This document shows positions 34,669-43,915 of a DNA stretch of 64,000 nt, one piece after another. The notes under the pieces are model-generated. The model did not search any database, was not told the origin of the DNA, and saw nothing but the letters and a program-made list of their open reading frames with translations. Source of the stretch: Alkalibacterium indicireducens (GTDB taxonomy: Bacteria > Bacillota > Bacilli > Lactobacillales > Carnobacteriaceae_A); assembly GCF_039522005.1 (NCBI RefSeq), contig NZ_BAAADA010000116.1, positions 23,620 to 87,619 on the forward strand. Direction: 5' to 3'. Within the stretch, counting starts at the first letter, position 1; every line of letters begins with the position of its first letter. The translations under genes were made by a program, and so were the position numbers.

Positions 34669-35682
34669 TCACCTTGTCATTTCTTTTAATATGTCTGCAA
34701 TGTCATTCAAGCTTGCTGTCTGATCTGATAAACCTCTTTCAACAACTGCTCTTGGCATGCCGTAAACGATTGATGATGCTTTATCCTGTGTCAGAACGTA
34801 CCCGCCGTTCTTCTTAATTACTTCACACCCGGGCGCCCCGTCACTTCCCATTCCCGTCATGATGATTCCCAATATGTCTCTCCCGTATTTGTGGGATGCT
34901 GTTTCAAACAAGTAATCCACTGCCGGTCGAACACCATGAACTTTCGGTCTATTATCCAGTTCAAGATGATTTCCATTGATCGTCATGTGTCGTGCACCTG
35001 GAGCAAGATAGACTGTACCCGGTCTGATTTTCTGGCCATGCTCTGCTTCTACTACTGGAATGCTCGCTGCAGTGTCCAGACGTTTCGCAAAAGAAGCCGT
35101 AAACCCTTCAGGCATATGCTGAACGATGAATACCGGTATCGAAAGATTAGGTGATATCGCCTGAATGGCTTTGACCAGTGCTTTCGGTCCTCCAGTTGAA
35201 GCCCCTATCACAATTGCTTTAAGTAAATTTTTCTTCGATAACAATGCGTCATTTAACACTTTTGATGGTTGCTCTGTAATTAAAGGCTGTTTTTCCTTAG
35301 TAAAATGTATCTTGATTCGTCTGGATAGATCACTTTGAAAGACATCCCAGTTCTCACTGATTGAGACTGGTTTTTCTATAAAGTCTTCTGCACCTAACTC
35401 AAGTGCCTGAATCGTCGTTTCTTCATTAGTCTTGGAACTAAGCATGATAACCGGTAACTTATATTTTTCTTTTATTGCTTCCAGTGTTTCAAGACCATTC
35501 ATCATCGGCATTTCGACATCCAATGTAATGAGATCCGGCTTAGATTGTTCAATCAGCTTTAATGCTTCTACACCATTTCTGGCTACGTCTGTGACTTCGA
35601 TTCCACTGCAGTCATTGAGTACGTTAGTCAGTACTTTTCTGAGCAATGCAGAATCGTCGACGACTAAAACTTTAATAGTCAT
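34669..35682 (-). CDS. cheB: Chemoreceptor methylesterase/deamidase CheB
   Basis: 337 aa. The receiver domain has phosphorylated D55 (LITLDVEMPMMNG). A linker leads to the esterase domain, with the catalytic serine in IGASTGGPKAL, the histidine in VQHMPEGFTASFA and the aspartate in GMGSDGAPG. It removes receptor methyl groups when phosphorylated by CheA, which gives adaptation. It lies between cheD and cheR. Confidence 0.95.
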   Translation of the reverse strand: MTIKVLVVDDSALLRKVLTNVLNDCSGIEVTDVARNGVEALKLIEQSKPDLITLDVEMPMMNGLETLEAIKEKYKLPVIMLSSKTNEETTIQALELGAEDFIEKPVSISENWDVFQSDLSRRIKIHFTKEKQPLITEQPSKVLNDALLSKKNLLKAIVIGASTGGPKALVKAIQAISPNLSIPVFIVQHMPEGFTASFAKRLDTAASIPVVEAEHGQKIRPGTVYLAPGARHMTINGNHLELDNRPKVHGVRPAVDYLFETASHKYGRDILGIIMTGMGSDGAPGCEVIKKNGGYVLTQDKASSIVYGMPRAVVERGLSDQTASLNDIADILKEMTR

Positions 35683-35702
35683 GCTACATTCCTCATTCTT
35701 CT

Positions 35703-36185
35703 CTATAATACATATTCTTCCCGGTTGACCATTCTTACTCTTACATCAAAAGTCTCAAGATCGACAAACATCGATCGGCCCATATTGCCACCAAGGTGTT
35801 CTGAGAGTATAGGCAGCTTAAGATCCTCAAGCGTCTGTCTGACGGCTTCAATATTCCGCTGGCCAATTTGTAGTGTTGCAGATTCACTCGCAAAAGCGAA
35901 CATGCTCGCACCTCCTGCTATTTTTACCTGGAATGTGTCCACTTGAGTTCGTTCCTTTAATTCCGAAACGATTCTAGGCAAAGCCAGATCCGCAAATTTA
36001 GGCCAGTTATTTACATCTGAAAACGATGTACTATCCGGCAGCATGATGTGACTCAATGCACCTATCTTGGATTTAGGCTCATATATGGCTATACCTATAC
36101 AAGAGCCTAATCCAATGGTTACCAGCTCGTCTGGTGCCTGCGCTATTTTATAATCTGATATTCCCACTTTAATTTGTTCCGACAT
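35703..36185 (-). CDS. cheD: Chemoreceptor glutamine deamidase CheD
   Basis: 160 aa from ATG 36185 with TTGGAG upstream. The catalytic cysteine is in VTIGLGSCIGIAIY, the histidine in GALSHIMLP, and the threonine/glycine block is QVKIAGGASMFAF. It deamidates receptors and is the partner and activator of CheC, which is also present. Confidence 0.93.
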   Translation of the reverse strand: MSEQIKVGISDYKIAQAPDELVTIGLGSCIGIAIYEPKSKIGALSHIMLPDSTSFSDVNNWPKFADLALPRIVSELKERTQVDTFQVKIAGGASMFAFASESATLQIGQRNIEAVRQTLEDLKLPILSEHLGGNMGRSMFVDLETFDVRVRMVNREEYVL

Positions 36186-36211
36186 CTTATTCTCCAATAT
36201 GATTGCTGAAT

Positions 36212-36682
36212 TTAGTCTTTTACTGCATGGATCGATACTAAACGTCTCAGTTCGTCGCCTTTTTCTTCTGCAAAAAGATAGTGGCTATCTAGAATTGGAA
36301 TGATTCCCTCTTCTGTCTGAACGAAAAATGAAATATAAGACGTGGATAGACCATCAATTTTTTCTTCTTCAGTTTCCAGCAGATCTTCAGTATTGAATGT
36401 TTTAACCACAGTTACTTCGTCAACCAGTAGACCGATCGTTGTATCCTTCCAGTTTACTAATATGATATCAGCTTCCTCAGGAGAAAGATGAGATTTTTGG
36501 TAAAAACGGTCTGACAAGTCAATGACCGCTATAACTTCACCTTCAACTTCTTGTACGCCGACTATATAAGATGACATATCAGGTACAGGCGTATGGTTTT
36601 CGAGAGCAATGATTTTATCTGTTTCTGAAATAGGGAGGCCGAATGTCTGATCTCCTGCCTTGAATAAGATGTACTGTGTCAT
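36212..36682 (-). CDS. cheW: Chemotaxis coupling protein CheW (second copy)
   Basis: 156 aa, a CheW domain alone: YILFKAGDQTFGLPISETDKI at the start and YIVGVQEVEGEVIAVIDLSDRFYQK in the middle. There is no receiver domain, so it is not CheV. It follows the first receptor gene by 21 nt and differs clearly from the other CheW of this locus. It may serve a different receptor set; this is inference. Confidence 0.9.
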   Translation of the reverse strand: MTQYILFKAGDQTFGLPISETDKIIALENHTPVPDMSSYIVGVQEVEGEVIAVIDLSDRFYQKSHLSPEEADIILVNWKDTTIGLLVDEVTVVKTFNTEDLLETEEEKIDGLSTSYISFFVQTEEGIIPILDSHYLFAEEKGDELRRLVSIHAVKD

Positions 36683-36703
36683 AATTGTATCTACTCCTTC
36701 TTA

Positions 36704-39019
36704 TTATGCAAACTCCGGAGCCAGTCCGTCCAGATCGACTTCGTTATCAGTCATCTGATTAGAATTCTTCTGATCAATAATGAATTTTTCTGCTGATACT
36801 TTAAGTGTCACGGCTACGTTTTCCAGTCGGTTGATATGTGAAGTGAATTCTTCCATTGTTGCAAGAATCTCTTCTGCATTTGCTGACACCTGTTCAGTCC
36901 CTGCAGAATTCTCCTGTGCACCTGCTGCAATACTTTCGAGCTGAGCCACTACTTCTTCTTTCTTCTCATTGATGATTGAAGAAGACTGCATGACGACCAT
37001 CATGCTGGCCACAAGTCGTTCCAGAGATGCGGCAACATTTTCTGAGCTTTTGATCGCTTCATCGATTTTTTCTGTCTGCACTTTACTGTCTTCATTCGTT
37101 TCTTCCAGATGATGAACCATACCTGATGACTTCTCCTGAATTGTACGAATGATTGTCTGAATGTCTTTTGAAGATGTCGCACTCTGTTCGGCAAGTTTAC
37201 GGATTTCTTCAGCAACAACTGCAAATCCGCGACCTGCATCGCCAGCTCGAGCTGCTTCGATTGAAGCGTTCAGAGCGAGAAGATTTGTCTTGGAGGCAAT
37301 CGTTGTGATCGCCTGCACGATGCCTTCGATGTTTTGTATGTCGCCATCGACTTCCTCTATCTTCTCTTTAAGATCATCCAGCGTCTCAAGTGTTTCTTTC
37401 CATTTCTGATCTACTTCTTGGGTCGCAAATGTATTCTGACCGTTCACGATCATAGTCTTATCTGCATGTTGACCCATCTGACCCACTGCCTGATTGATTT
37501 CTTCCAGAGCTTCTGACAAAGCATTCATCTGTGTAACAGTCGCTTCTGTATCCTGAGTCTGCAAGGAAGTCGCTTCTGCCACCCCATTGATGGTTTCAGA
37601 AACTTCTGCTGTCGAACGGCTGGTCTGATCAGCTATTTCTGTCAAAGTCGTTGCCATTGTTGATACATTCTGACTATTTCCTTGGATCACTTCTACAGTT
37701 TCTCCAAATGTTTCCATTGTTCGGTTGAAAGCCAGTCCAATCTGATGGATTTCATTTCCTTTAGGATCGAGCGCCTTGCCTTCTTTTGGCTTCCTGCCAC
37801 GTTTTTCATTCCATTTGTCCAGCCCTTTAATTAAAGTTACGCTTGGGTTGAACAAGTCTTTTTTATTCAGTCGAGCTGTCAGATCTCCTTTTTCTACTCG
37901 TCTGAATGCATTCATCAGAGCATCAGAGATAGCTGCAACCAGTCCGGAAGCCAGAAGCGCCACGACTGCAGCGACAATTATTGTTAGAACAGTAATGAAG
38001 ATCAAAATATTACGTAATGCACCCTGTTCTTCAGCCATTTCATTTGAACGGACCATTCCATATATATTGAGTCCTAAGTTCGGAAGAGATTCATGATAAA
38101 TCCCAAATCTCCCACCGTTGATTTCTCTATCGTAAACCAATGCAGATGCATTCTCTTCACCGGTATCTGATGACGACGTTGATACGTCATTTCCAACTGT
38201 CTTAATGAAAAAGTCCGAAGATGACATGTTTTCTCCTACCCAGTCCTGCTGAGAAGAAGCTACAACGTTTCCACTGTCAGTCAGAATGCTGATGAACCCT
38301 GTATTGGCAATTGCTGTATTATTGATTTCTTCACGAATAACATTCATATCCAGGTCGATAGCCAGAACACCTGTTGTGTTTGTCCCAGTACCGATAGATC
38401 TAGTGACAGTCATTCTAGATCTGTTATTGAATACATGCGGTTCATTCCAGTTCACTCCTGATGAGACAAGAGCACGTTCTAGCCATGGGTAGATTTCATA
38501 AGGATCCTGATTCCCTCTCACTACTGAGAGCGTGGATACGAATGGATTCTGAGAATCTGCAGGTACAAAATGCACATCTGCAATGTAGGGATTTCCTGTG
38601 ACCACATACTGAAAACGTGATCCCAGTTCCATCTGTGCAGATTCATCACCGCTCGCTACACGCTGTAAAACCCCATCCAAAGCTAAACGCTGAACGGTTT
38701 CTTCAGCAGCTAGAGCAGCAGCTGATATATTTTCAACCAGGTTGGCTGTGATCTGCTGCTGCTGTTCTTCGACTCTCTGGGTAATCAGATCGGAAGTTCT
38801 GTTATATGTATAAAGCATGGCTCCTAGAACCGGAACGAGCATCAAAACGATCAGGCTTACTGCTATTGGAAGCCGCACACTTTTGTGCTCTCTCTTTTTG
38901 CCATTCTTGCCTTTCTTACTGGTGAAACGGGATAATTGATCACTAACATTAATTTTTGGCCATTTCACAGCTTTCAGTTGAGTTTTCAACCGATCAAACT
39001 GGGTTTTAGCTTTGTTCAT
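36704..39019 (-). CDS. Methyl-accepting chemotaxis protein (dCACHE-type receptor 1)
   Basis: 771 aa from ATG 39019 with GAGGAG upstream; a start at 39061 is excluded because the sigma-28 promoter at 39068-39094 would start transcription near there. There is a long basic cytoplasmic N-tail, then TM1 (LPIAVSLIVLMLVPVLGAML) and an outer sensor of about 250 residues with the dCACHE layout. TM2 is FITVLTIIVAAVVALLASGL. The HAMP region carries a lysine-rich insert (KWNEKRGRKPKEGK). The signalling tip is IASKTNLLALNASIEAARAG. The ligand cannot be told. It heads the operon that runs to fliY. Confidence 0.92.
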   Translation of the reverse strand: MNKAKTQFDRLKTQLKAVKWPKINVSDQLSRFTSKKGKNGKKREHKSVRLPIAVSLIVLMLVPVLGAMLYTYNRTSDLITQRVEEQQQQITANLVENISAAALAAEETVQRLALDGVLQRVASGDESAQMELGSRFQYVVTGNPYIADVHFVPADSQNPFVSTLSVVRGNQDPYEIYPWLERALVSSGVNWNEPHVFNNRSRMTVTRSIGTGTNTTGVLAIDLDMNVIREEINNTAIANTGFISILTDSGNVVASSQQDWVGENMSSSDFFIKTVGNDVSTSSSDTGEENASALVYDREINGGRFGIYHESLPNLGLNIYGMVRSNEMAEEQGALRNILIFITVLTIIVAAVVALLASGLVAAISDALMNAFRRVEKGDLTARLNKKDLFNPSVTLIKGLDKWNEKRGRKPKEGKALDPKGNEIHQIGLAFNRTMETFGETVEVIQGNSQNVSTMATTLTEIADQTSRSTAEVSETINGVAEATSLQTQDTEATVTQMNALSEALEEINQAVGQMGQHADKTMIVNGQNTFATQEVDQKWKETLETLDDLKEKIEEVDGDIQNIEGIVQAITTIASKTNLLALNASIEAARAGDAGRGFAVVAEEIRKLAEQSATSSKDIQTIIRTIQEKSSGMVHHLEETNEDSKVQTEKIDEAIKSSENVAASLERLVASMMVVMQSSSIINEKKEEVVAQLESIAAGAQENSAGTEQVSANAEEILATMEEFTSHINRLENVAVTLKVSAEKFIIDQKNSNQMTDNEVDLDGLAPEFA

Positions 39020-39067
39020 ATGTATTCTCCTCGTATATAATTTTTTATTAGTGCACTTCATTTTTTA

Positions 39068-39094
39068 TAATCGGTCAAATATACAAATTGTTTA
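39068..39094 (-). promoter_or_regulatory. Sigma-28 promoter of receptor 1 / chemotaxis operon
   Basis: On the minus strand TAAA (39091-39094), 15 bp, ACCGATTA (39068-39075), about 50 nt before the start codon. Confidence 0.82.
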
Positions 39095-39238
39095 TGCTTT
39101 CAGCGTATCTTATTGATTGTTCTTAATTCTGTCACAATTGCTTAAGATTAATCATTGAAGCTTTCTCTTTAAAGGGATGACACTTATATATAACCTATCA
39201 AATTTCTGCTTAGTTTTCTGTTTATTATACGTATTAAT

Positions 39239-39280
39239 AAAAAATTCGAGGTCTCTCTACTATAAATAGAAGACCTCGAA
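39239..39280 (-). terminator. Terminator after receptor 2
   Basis: A perfect 10-bp stem TTCGAGGTCT / AGACCTCGAA with a 16-nt loop is followed by six T on the minus strand, 15 nt after the stop. Confidence 0.88.
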
Positions 39281-39295
39281 TCTGATTCATTTGAA

Positions 39296-41371
39296 TTATG
39301 AAAACTGGTTAGTTGATTCTTTTAAGTTTCCTGCCAGGACTTTCATTTGTTCTATCGATGCAGTAAATTCTTCCATTGAAGCAAGGATTTCCTCAGCGTT
39401 CGCGGATACTTCTTCGGTTCCCGCCGCATTTTCTTCGGCAGAAGCTTCGATATTATCTAACGCTTTTACGACAGCTTCTTTTTTCTCTTCAACTAGAGAA
39501 GCAAGCTGGAAAGCCTGAGCGATGTGTTTAGCCAGCACTTGAATATTCATTGAAATGTCTTCATTAGTCTTAGTGACACCTTTCAATGATTCCGTCTGTT
39601 TGTCACTATCATCCAGCACGCGATCCAGTGTAGACACCATTTCATTTGAATCATGTTGAATAACTTGTATGATTTCGGTGATCATTTCAGATGAGGTATT
39701 ACTCTGTTCAGCAAGTTTCCGTATTTCTTCAGCAACAACTGAGAAGCCTTTTCCTGCTTCCCCGGCACGAGCCGCCTCAATTGACGCATTTAAGGCCAGT
39801 AAGTTGGTCTTTTCAGAAATGTCCTGAATAGCTTTCAGTATTTTTTCTACATCCTGGACATTGCCGTCCACTTTTCCAATATTATCTTTCAGCCTATTGA
39901 AAGAATCTACAGTCTCGTTCCAAGTGTCATTTACATGTCCCATTTTACGGTCGTTTTCTCCCAGAGCCAGCACAGTACCGTCGGCATGCATCCCGACTTC
40001 CTGCATGTTTGATGAAATCGCATTGACATGTTCTGACAGCTCGTCCATGAGCTTGACCGTGTTCTGAGTATCCGAAGTCTGCTGAGCACTGGAGTGAGCA
40101 ATGCTCTGAATCGTTTCTGATACTTCTTCTGTCGCATTTTTTGTCTGTTCAGTTATTTCTGCCAGATCAGATGCGAGTTCATCTACTGATTTAGCTTTAC
40201 CTTGAATATCATAGATTACCTTCTGGAATGTTGAGACAGCTGCATTGAAACTCCACCCGATCTGATGGAGCTCGTGCCCATTTTCTTTAATCTCATTAAC
40301 AGCCGGCTTGGTTTTCTTCGATGTTTTTTTCTTTTTCCCAGTCCTTAAAGAGGTTATGCGTGTTCTCAAGTCCCCTTCCTGAATTCCATCTAGAGCTTCC
40401 CTTATCATTTTAGTAATCGATACGAGATAATTCGATAGAAGAATGGATAACCCCGCTGCACCTATTATGCTGATGGCCAGCACTCTTAGACTGCTTGTCA
40501 GAAACAAGTCATTTTCCGCAGACATCTCATTAGAGGTGACTGCTCCGTATACAATTAGGTTCATGTCTGGGACTCGTTCATAATAGATTGGGAAGGTCCG
40601 GCCATTAAAATCATTATATATTTCACCGGACATGTCAGTTGCTTCTAAGAAAATACTCTGGTTGCTTACGTCTTGTCCGGATAGAGTTGGATCTTGTGTA
40701 AACTGCCAGTAGCCTGCTTCAGTTATGACAAACGGATACCCTGTCTCTCCAATTTGACTACTGTCGATGACAGCTGCAATACTCTCCATGTCCATTTGAA
40801 GACCTAATATTCCAGTCTCTCCATTTTCCTGATCGATTGTCATGGCTGCAGCCATTGTTGTGGCCCCTGATACTACATCAGTATATGGCTCAGAGAAGTA
40901 GATATCTCCACCCGCTCCAGTAGCTCCAGCAAGCCAGTTTTGTGAAACTGTCTCTAAGTCCTGCTGTTCCATTGTTCCAACTGCTTCCTGACCAGGGATA
41001 AAGAAGAAGACATCGCTTATGTATTGTGATGCTGACTGGACGACGGTCATCAGCTGATCCAGCTGGCTTTCATCTTCCAAAGTTGTGACTTGTGTCATGT
41101 CTTCTATTTCAGCGAGAGCCTCCAGACCACTTCTTGCTTCAGATCCGGCATCCTCCATAAGAGTAACGATTCGACTTGTTGCCTGCTGCTGCTCTCTAAG
41201 CACGCGCCTAGTTACTGCCTGATCCATGCGGTAGTATAGTGCGCCCGAAACTATTAATATAGGAACGAACACCAAAGTTGTGAACAATAGAATAAAACGA
41301 AGGCGTAATGATTTCTTTTTTTGATCACTATTAACTATTCTGTTTCTTTTCTTGCCTGATATCTTTTTCAC
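39296..41371 (-). CDS. Methyl-accepting chemotaxis protein (dCACHE-type receptor 2)
   Basis: 691 aa, starting with GTG after GAGGGATTAGA. TM1 is near residues 27-48 (LLFTTLVFVPILIVSGALYY), followed by a sensor of about 250 residues. TM2 is SIIGAAGLSILLSNYL. The HAMP region has a lysine-rich insert (GKKKKTSKKTK), and the signalling domain has ISEKTNLLALNASIEAARAG. It is similar in plan to receptor 1, so the two probably arose by duplication, with divergent sensors. It is transcribed alone, from a sigma-28 promoter to its own terminator. The ligand is unknown. Confidence 0.92.
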   Translation of the reverse strand: MKKISGKKRNRIVNSDQKKKSLRLRFILLFTTLVFVPILIVSGALYYRMDQAVTRRVLREQQQATSRIVTLMEDAGSEARSGLEALAEIEDMTQVTTLEDESQLDQLMTVVQSASQYISDVFFFIPGQEAVGTMEQQDLETVSQNWLAGATGAGGDIYFSEPYTDVVSGATTMAAAMTIDQENGETGILGLQMDMESIAAVIDSSQIGETGYPFVITEAGYWQFTQDPTLSGQDVSNQSIFLEATDMSGEIYNDFNGRTFPIYYERVPDMNLIVYGAVTSNEMSAENDLFLTSSLRVLAISIIGAAGLSILLSNYLVSITKMIREALDGIQEGDLRTRITSLRTGKKKKTSKKTKPAVNEIKENGHELHQIGWSFNAAVSTFQKVIYDIQGKAKSVDELASDLAEITEQTKNATEEVSETIQSIAHSSAQQTSDTQNTVKLMDELSEHVNAISSNMQEVGMHADGTVLALGENDRKMGHVNDTWNETVDSFNRLKDNIGKVDGNVQDVEKILKAIQDISEKTNLLALNASIEAARAGEAGKGFSVVAEEIRKLAEQSNTSSEMITEIIQVIQHDSNEMVSTLDRVLDDSDKQTESLKGVTKTNEDISMNIQVLAKHIAQAFQLASLVEEKKEAVVKALDNIEASAEENAAGTEEVSANAEEILASMEEFTASIEQMKVLAGNLKESTNQFS

Positions 41372-41408
41372 TCTAATCCCTCTTTCAAATATTGTGCATA
41401 CTTTCTCA

Positions 41409-41435
41409 TTATCGGATTAGGGTCTGAAAAATTAA
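41409..41435 (-). promoter_or_regulatory. Sigma-28 promoter of receptor 2
   Basis: On the minus strand TTAA (41432-41435), 15 bp, TCCGATAA (41409-41416), about 38 nt before the GTG start. Same core as at flgM. Confidence 0.85.
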
Positions 41436-41565
41436 TAGCTAAAATTTAAAAATTCTTCTTATTTTATAATTAAGAGTATTATATAATTAAATAACAAGTT
41501 AAATTTGTCGGTTAGTTTGTAAATATAAGAAAATGAGCATATTCTTCCTTTTAGTGAAAACTGAT

Positions 41566-41609
41566 CAAAAAAGCCCATCCATTGCCTTTAGGCGGGCAAA
41601 AGATGGGAC
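41566..41609 (-). terminator. Terminator of miaA-hflX
   Basis: The minus-strand stem pairs CCCATC with GATGGG and an inner TGCC with GGCA, then CTTTTTTG. It lies 45 nt after the hflX stop. Confidence 0.8.
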
Positions 41610-41653
41610 TGGTTTATACTATTATGTCAGTAACGATTAAAGATAGTTGCTAA

Positions 41654-42889
41654 TTAATCCTGGACCCATCTGGATCCTTTTTTTGCGTAACCTTCTACTG
41701 CATATACCTGATTGTCTTCATCAAAAAGCTGACGTTCGAGAAGAGTATTCTGACGGAGTTCGACTAGCCAGTCTCCCCGTTCGCTTGGAATGCTGAGCTG
41801 ATAATGAACCATCTGTTTCTTTATTTCTTTTTCAATCGCATGTCTTAGCATCTCTATATCTTCAGGGTCGCGAGCCGAAATCGTGCAGTTCGGAAAGAGC
41901 GAGGTACGCGCAGGGGATTCCAGCAGATCCTTTTTATTGTACACCGTCAGCATCGGAATCAGATTCATTCCCAGTTCATCAAGCAGCTCCATGACCGTTT
42001 CCTCATGCGCCTTGATATTCTCTGCAGATGCATCCACGACATGTAAAAGCATATCCACGTGCTTGGATTCTTCGAGTGTCGACTTGAAAGCTTCGATCAG
42101 CTGAGTGGGAAGCTCCTGGATAAATCCGACCGTATCCGTCAGTGTGATTTGCATGCCTGACGGGAGCTCACTTTTTCTGGTCAAGGGATCGAGTGTCGCA
42201 AACAGCTGATCTTTTTCATACGTCTCCGCTTGAGTCAGCTGATTCAAGAGGGTCGATTTTCCGGCATTCGTATACCCGATCAGACCGATCTGAAATACGT
42301 TACTGTTTTTACGCTGTTCCCGGCTTCGCTCACGGTGAGCCGCAATCTTCTTCAGTTCCTTACGTATCTCTGTCATCTGTCTCTGAATGTGCCGGCGGTC
42401 AGTTTCCAGTTTCGTTTCCCCTGGACCTCTAGTTCCGATTCCTGCACCCAGCCGGGACATGTTCTCTCCCTGACCAGCCAATCTAGGCAGAATGTAAGAC
42501 AGTTGTGCCAGTTCGACCTGCAGTCGCCCTTCCTTACTCTGTGCTCTGAGGGCAAAGATATCAAGAATAACCTGTATCCGGTCGATGACTTTAGCATCAA
42601 CTTCCTCCTGAATATTTCTTACATGACTGGGTGAGAGTTCCTGGTTGAATACAATCGTCTGGGCTTCCAGCTCGTCTGCCAAATGCTTAAGTTCATTAAC
42701 TTTTCCTTTTCCTATCACTGTTTTATGATCGATCCGCTCTCTTTTCTGAGACAGTTTAGCAACGACTTTTCCCCCGGCATTTTCAACGAGCTGCTCGAGC
42801 TCATCGAAAGAATAACGAAAAGCCTCTTCTTCGTTCTGTTTTTCTATGCCGACGATGATGACTTTTTCATATGTCTGTTCTTGTTCCAT
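41654..42889 (-). CDS. hflX: Ribosome-associated GTPase HflX
   Basis: 411 aa. The N-terminal HflX domain has TVIGKGKVNELKHLADEL and the Gly-rich linker LGAGIGTRGPGETKLETDRR. The G domain has G1 GYTNAGKST, G3 DTVGFIQELP and G4 NKKD. HflX binds the 50S subunit and splits stalled ribosomes under stress. Its ATG directly follows the miaA stop, the conserved miaA-hflX pair (without hfq here). Confidence 0.95.
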   Translation of the reverse strand: MEQEQTYEKVIIVGIEKQNEEEAFRYSFDELEQLVENAGGKVVAKLSQKRERIDHKTVIGKGKVNELKHLADELEAQTIVFNQELSPSHVRNIQEEVDAKVIDRIQVILDIFALRAQSKEGRLQVELAQLSYILPRLAGQGENMSRLGAGIGTRGPGETKLETDRRHIQRQMTEIRKELKKIAAHRERSREQRKNSNVFQIGLIGYTNAGKSTLLNQLTQAETYEKDQLFATLDPLTRKSELPSGMQITLTDTVGFIQELPTQLIEAFKSTLEESKHVDMLLHVVDASAENIKAHEETVMELLDELGMNLIPMLTVYNKKDLLESPARTSLFPNCTISARDPEDIEMLRHAIEKEIKKQMVHYQLSIPSERGDWLVELRQNTLLERQLFDEDNQVYAVEGYAKKGSRWVQD

Positions 42890-43825
42890 TTAATCACTTC
42901 CTATATGGTCTTTTATCTGGCTTTTTAATGTGTCGATTGACTCAGGATGCTTAATAAGATCAGCCCACTGATCGATTTCAAAGCGATTTCTGAACCAGGT
43001 TAACTGACGTTTTGCGTAATTTCTGGAATGCTGCTTGATTGTATCGACTGCTTCTTCTAGCGGCATACTTCCTTCAATATACGGAATCAGTTCTTTATAG
43101 CCAATCCCTTTCAAACTCTGAGCATCTTCCGGAACATGTCTGATCAGCTCTTCCGCTTCCTCGAGCAGGCCAGACTCCATCATCTGATCCACCCGTCGAT
43201 TGATTCTGTCGTAGAGTACAGCCCTGTCCGTAGTCAAACCAATGACAAATGCATCGTACAACGGTTCTTTCTTTTTTTCCGACTGATAAGTCGAAAAGGG
43301 CTGACCTGTTTCATGAATGACTTCCAGCGCTCGAATCACCCGTCTAACATTGTTAGGATGAATCTGTTCAGCGGATGCCGGATCCTTTTCCTTAAGCTTA
43401 GCATGCAAAGCTTCTCTGCCATCCTCACGGGCCAGCCTGTCCATTTCGTCTCTGAATGCCTGATTCGGTTTCGCTTCACCGCCATGACTGATGTCAAAGA
43501 GAAGGGATTCGATATATAAGCCGGTCCCTCCTACAATAATCGGAAGCTTGCCTCTCTCAGTGATCTCACTTATTTTCTGAGACGCGACTTCTTTAAAATC
43601 CGACACACTAAATGGGTCTATAGGGTCTTTGATATTGATCAGATGATGCGGAAGACCTTCCGCTTCATTTTCAGTCACTTTTGCTGTCCCGATGTCCAGA
43701 CCTCTGTAGACCTGCATCGAATCTCCATTAATCAGTTCACCATTAAATGTTTTTGCCAGTTCAATACTTAACGCCGTTTTTCCCACTGCTGTCGGTCCGA
43801 CGATCACAATTATCTTATCTTTCAC
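42890..43825 (-). CDS. miaA: tRNA dimethylallyltransferase MiaA
   Basis: 311 aa from GTG 43825, 6 nt after GGAGG; the longer frame to 43864 has no ribosome site. The P-loop is GPTAVGKTALS, followed by INGDSMQVYRGLDIGTAKV and IVGGTGLYIESLLF, and the tail has KQHSRNYAKRQLTWFRN. It adds the isopentenyl group to A37 of tRNAs reading UNN codons. It is cotranscribed with hflX. Confidence 0.95.
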   Translation of the reverse strand: MKDKIIVIVGPTAVGKTALSIELAKTFNGELINGDSMQVYRGLDIGTAKVTENEAEGLPHHLINIKDPIDPFSVSDFKEVASQKISEITERGKLPIIVGGTGLYIESLLFDISHGGEAKPNQAFRDEMDRLAREDGREALHAKLKEKDPASAEQIHPNNVRRVIRALEVIHETGQPFSTYQSEKKKEPLYDAFVIGLTTDRAVLYDRINRRVDQMMESGLLEEAEELIRHVPEDAQSLKGIGYKELIPYIEGSMPLEEAVDTIKQHSRNYAKRQLTWFRNRFEIDQWADLIKHPESIDTLKSQIKDHIGSD

Positions 43826-43915
43826 ACTATTCCTCCGCGATCTGTTGTGACTCAAGTATAGCATACGTCAGAAGAAAAATTAAAAGGAGTCCGTTGCTGA
43901 ATAAAGCTTTTATAG

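Noticed and set aside
36212..36682. CheV instead of CheW
   Set aside because: The protein is 156 aa with no receiver domain.
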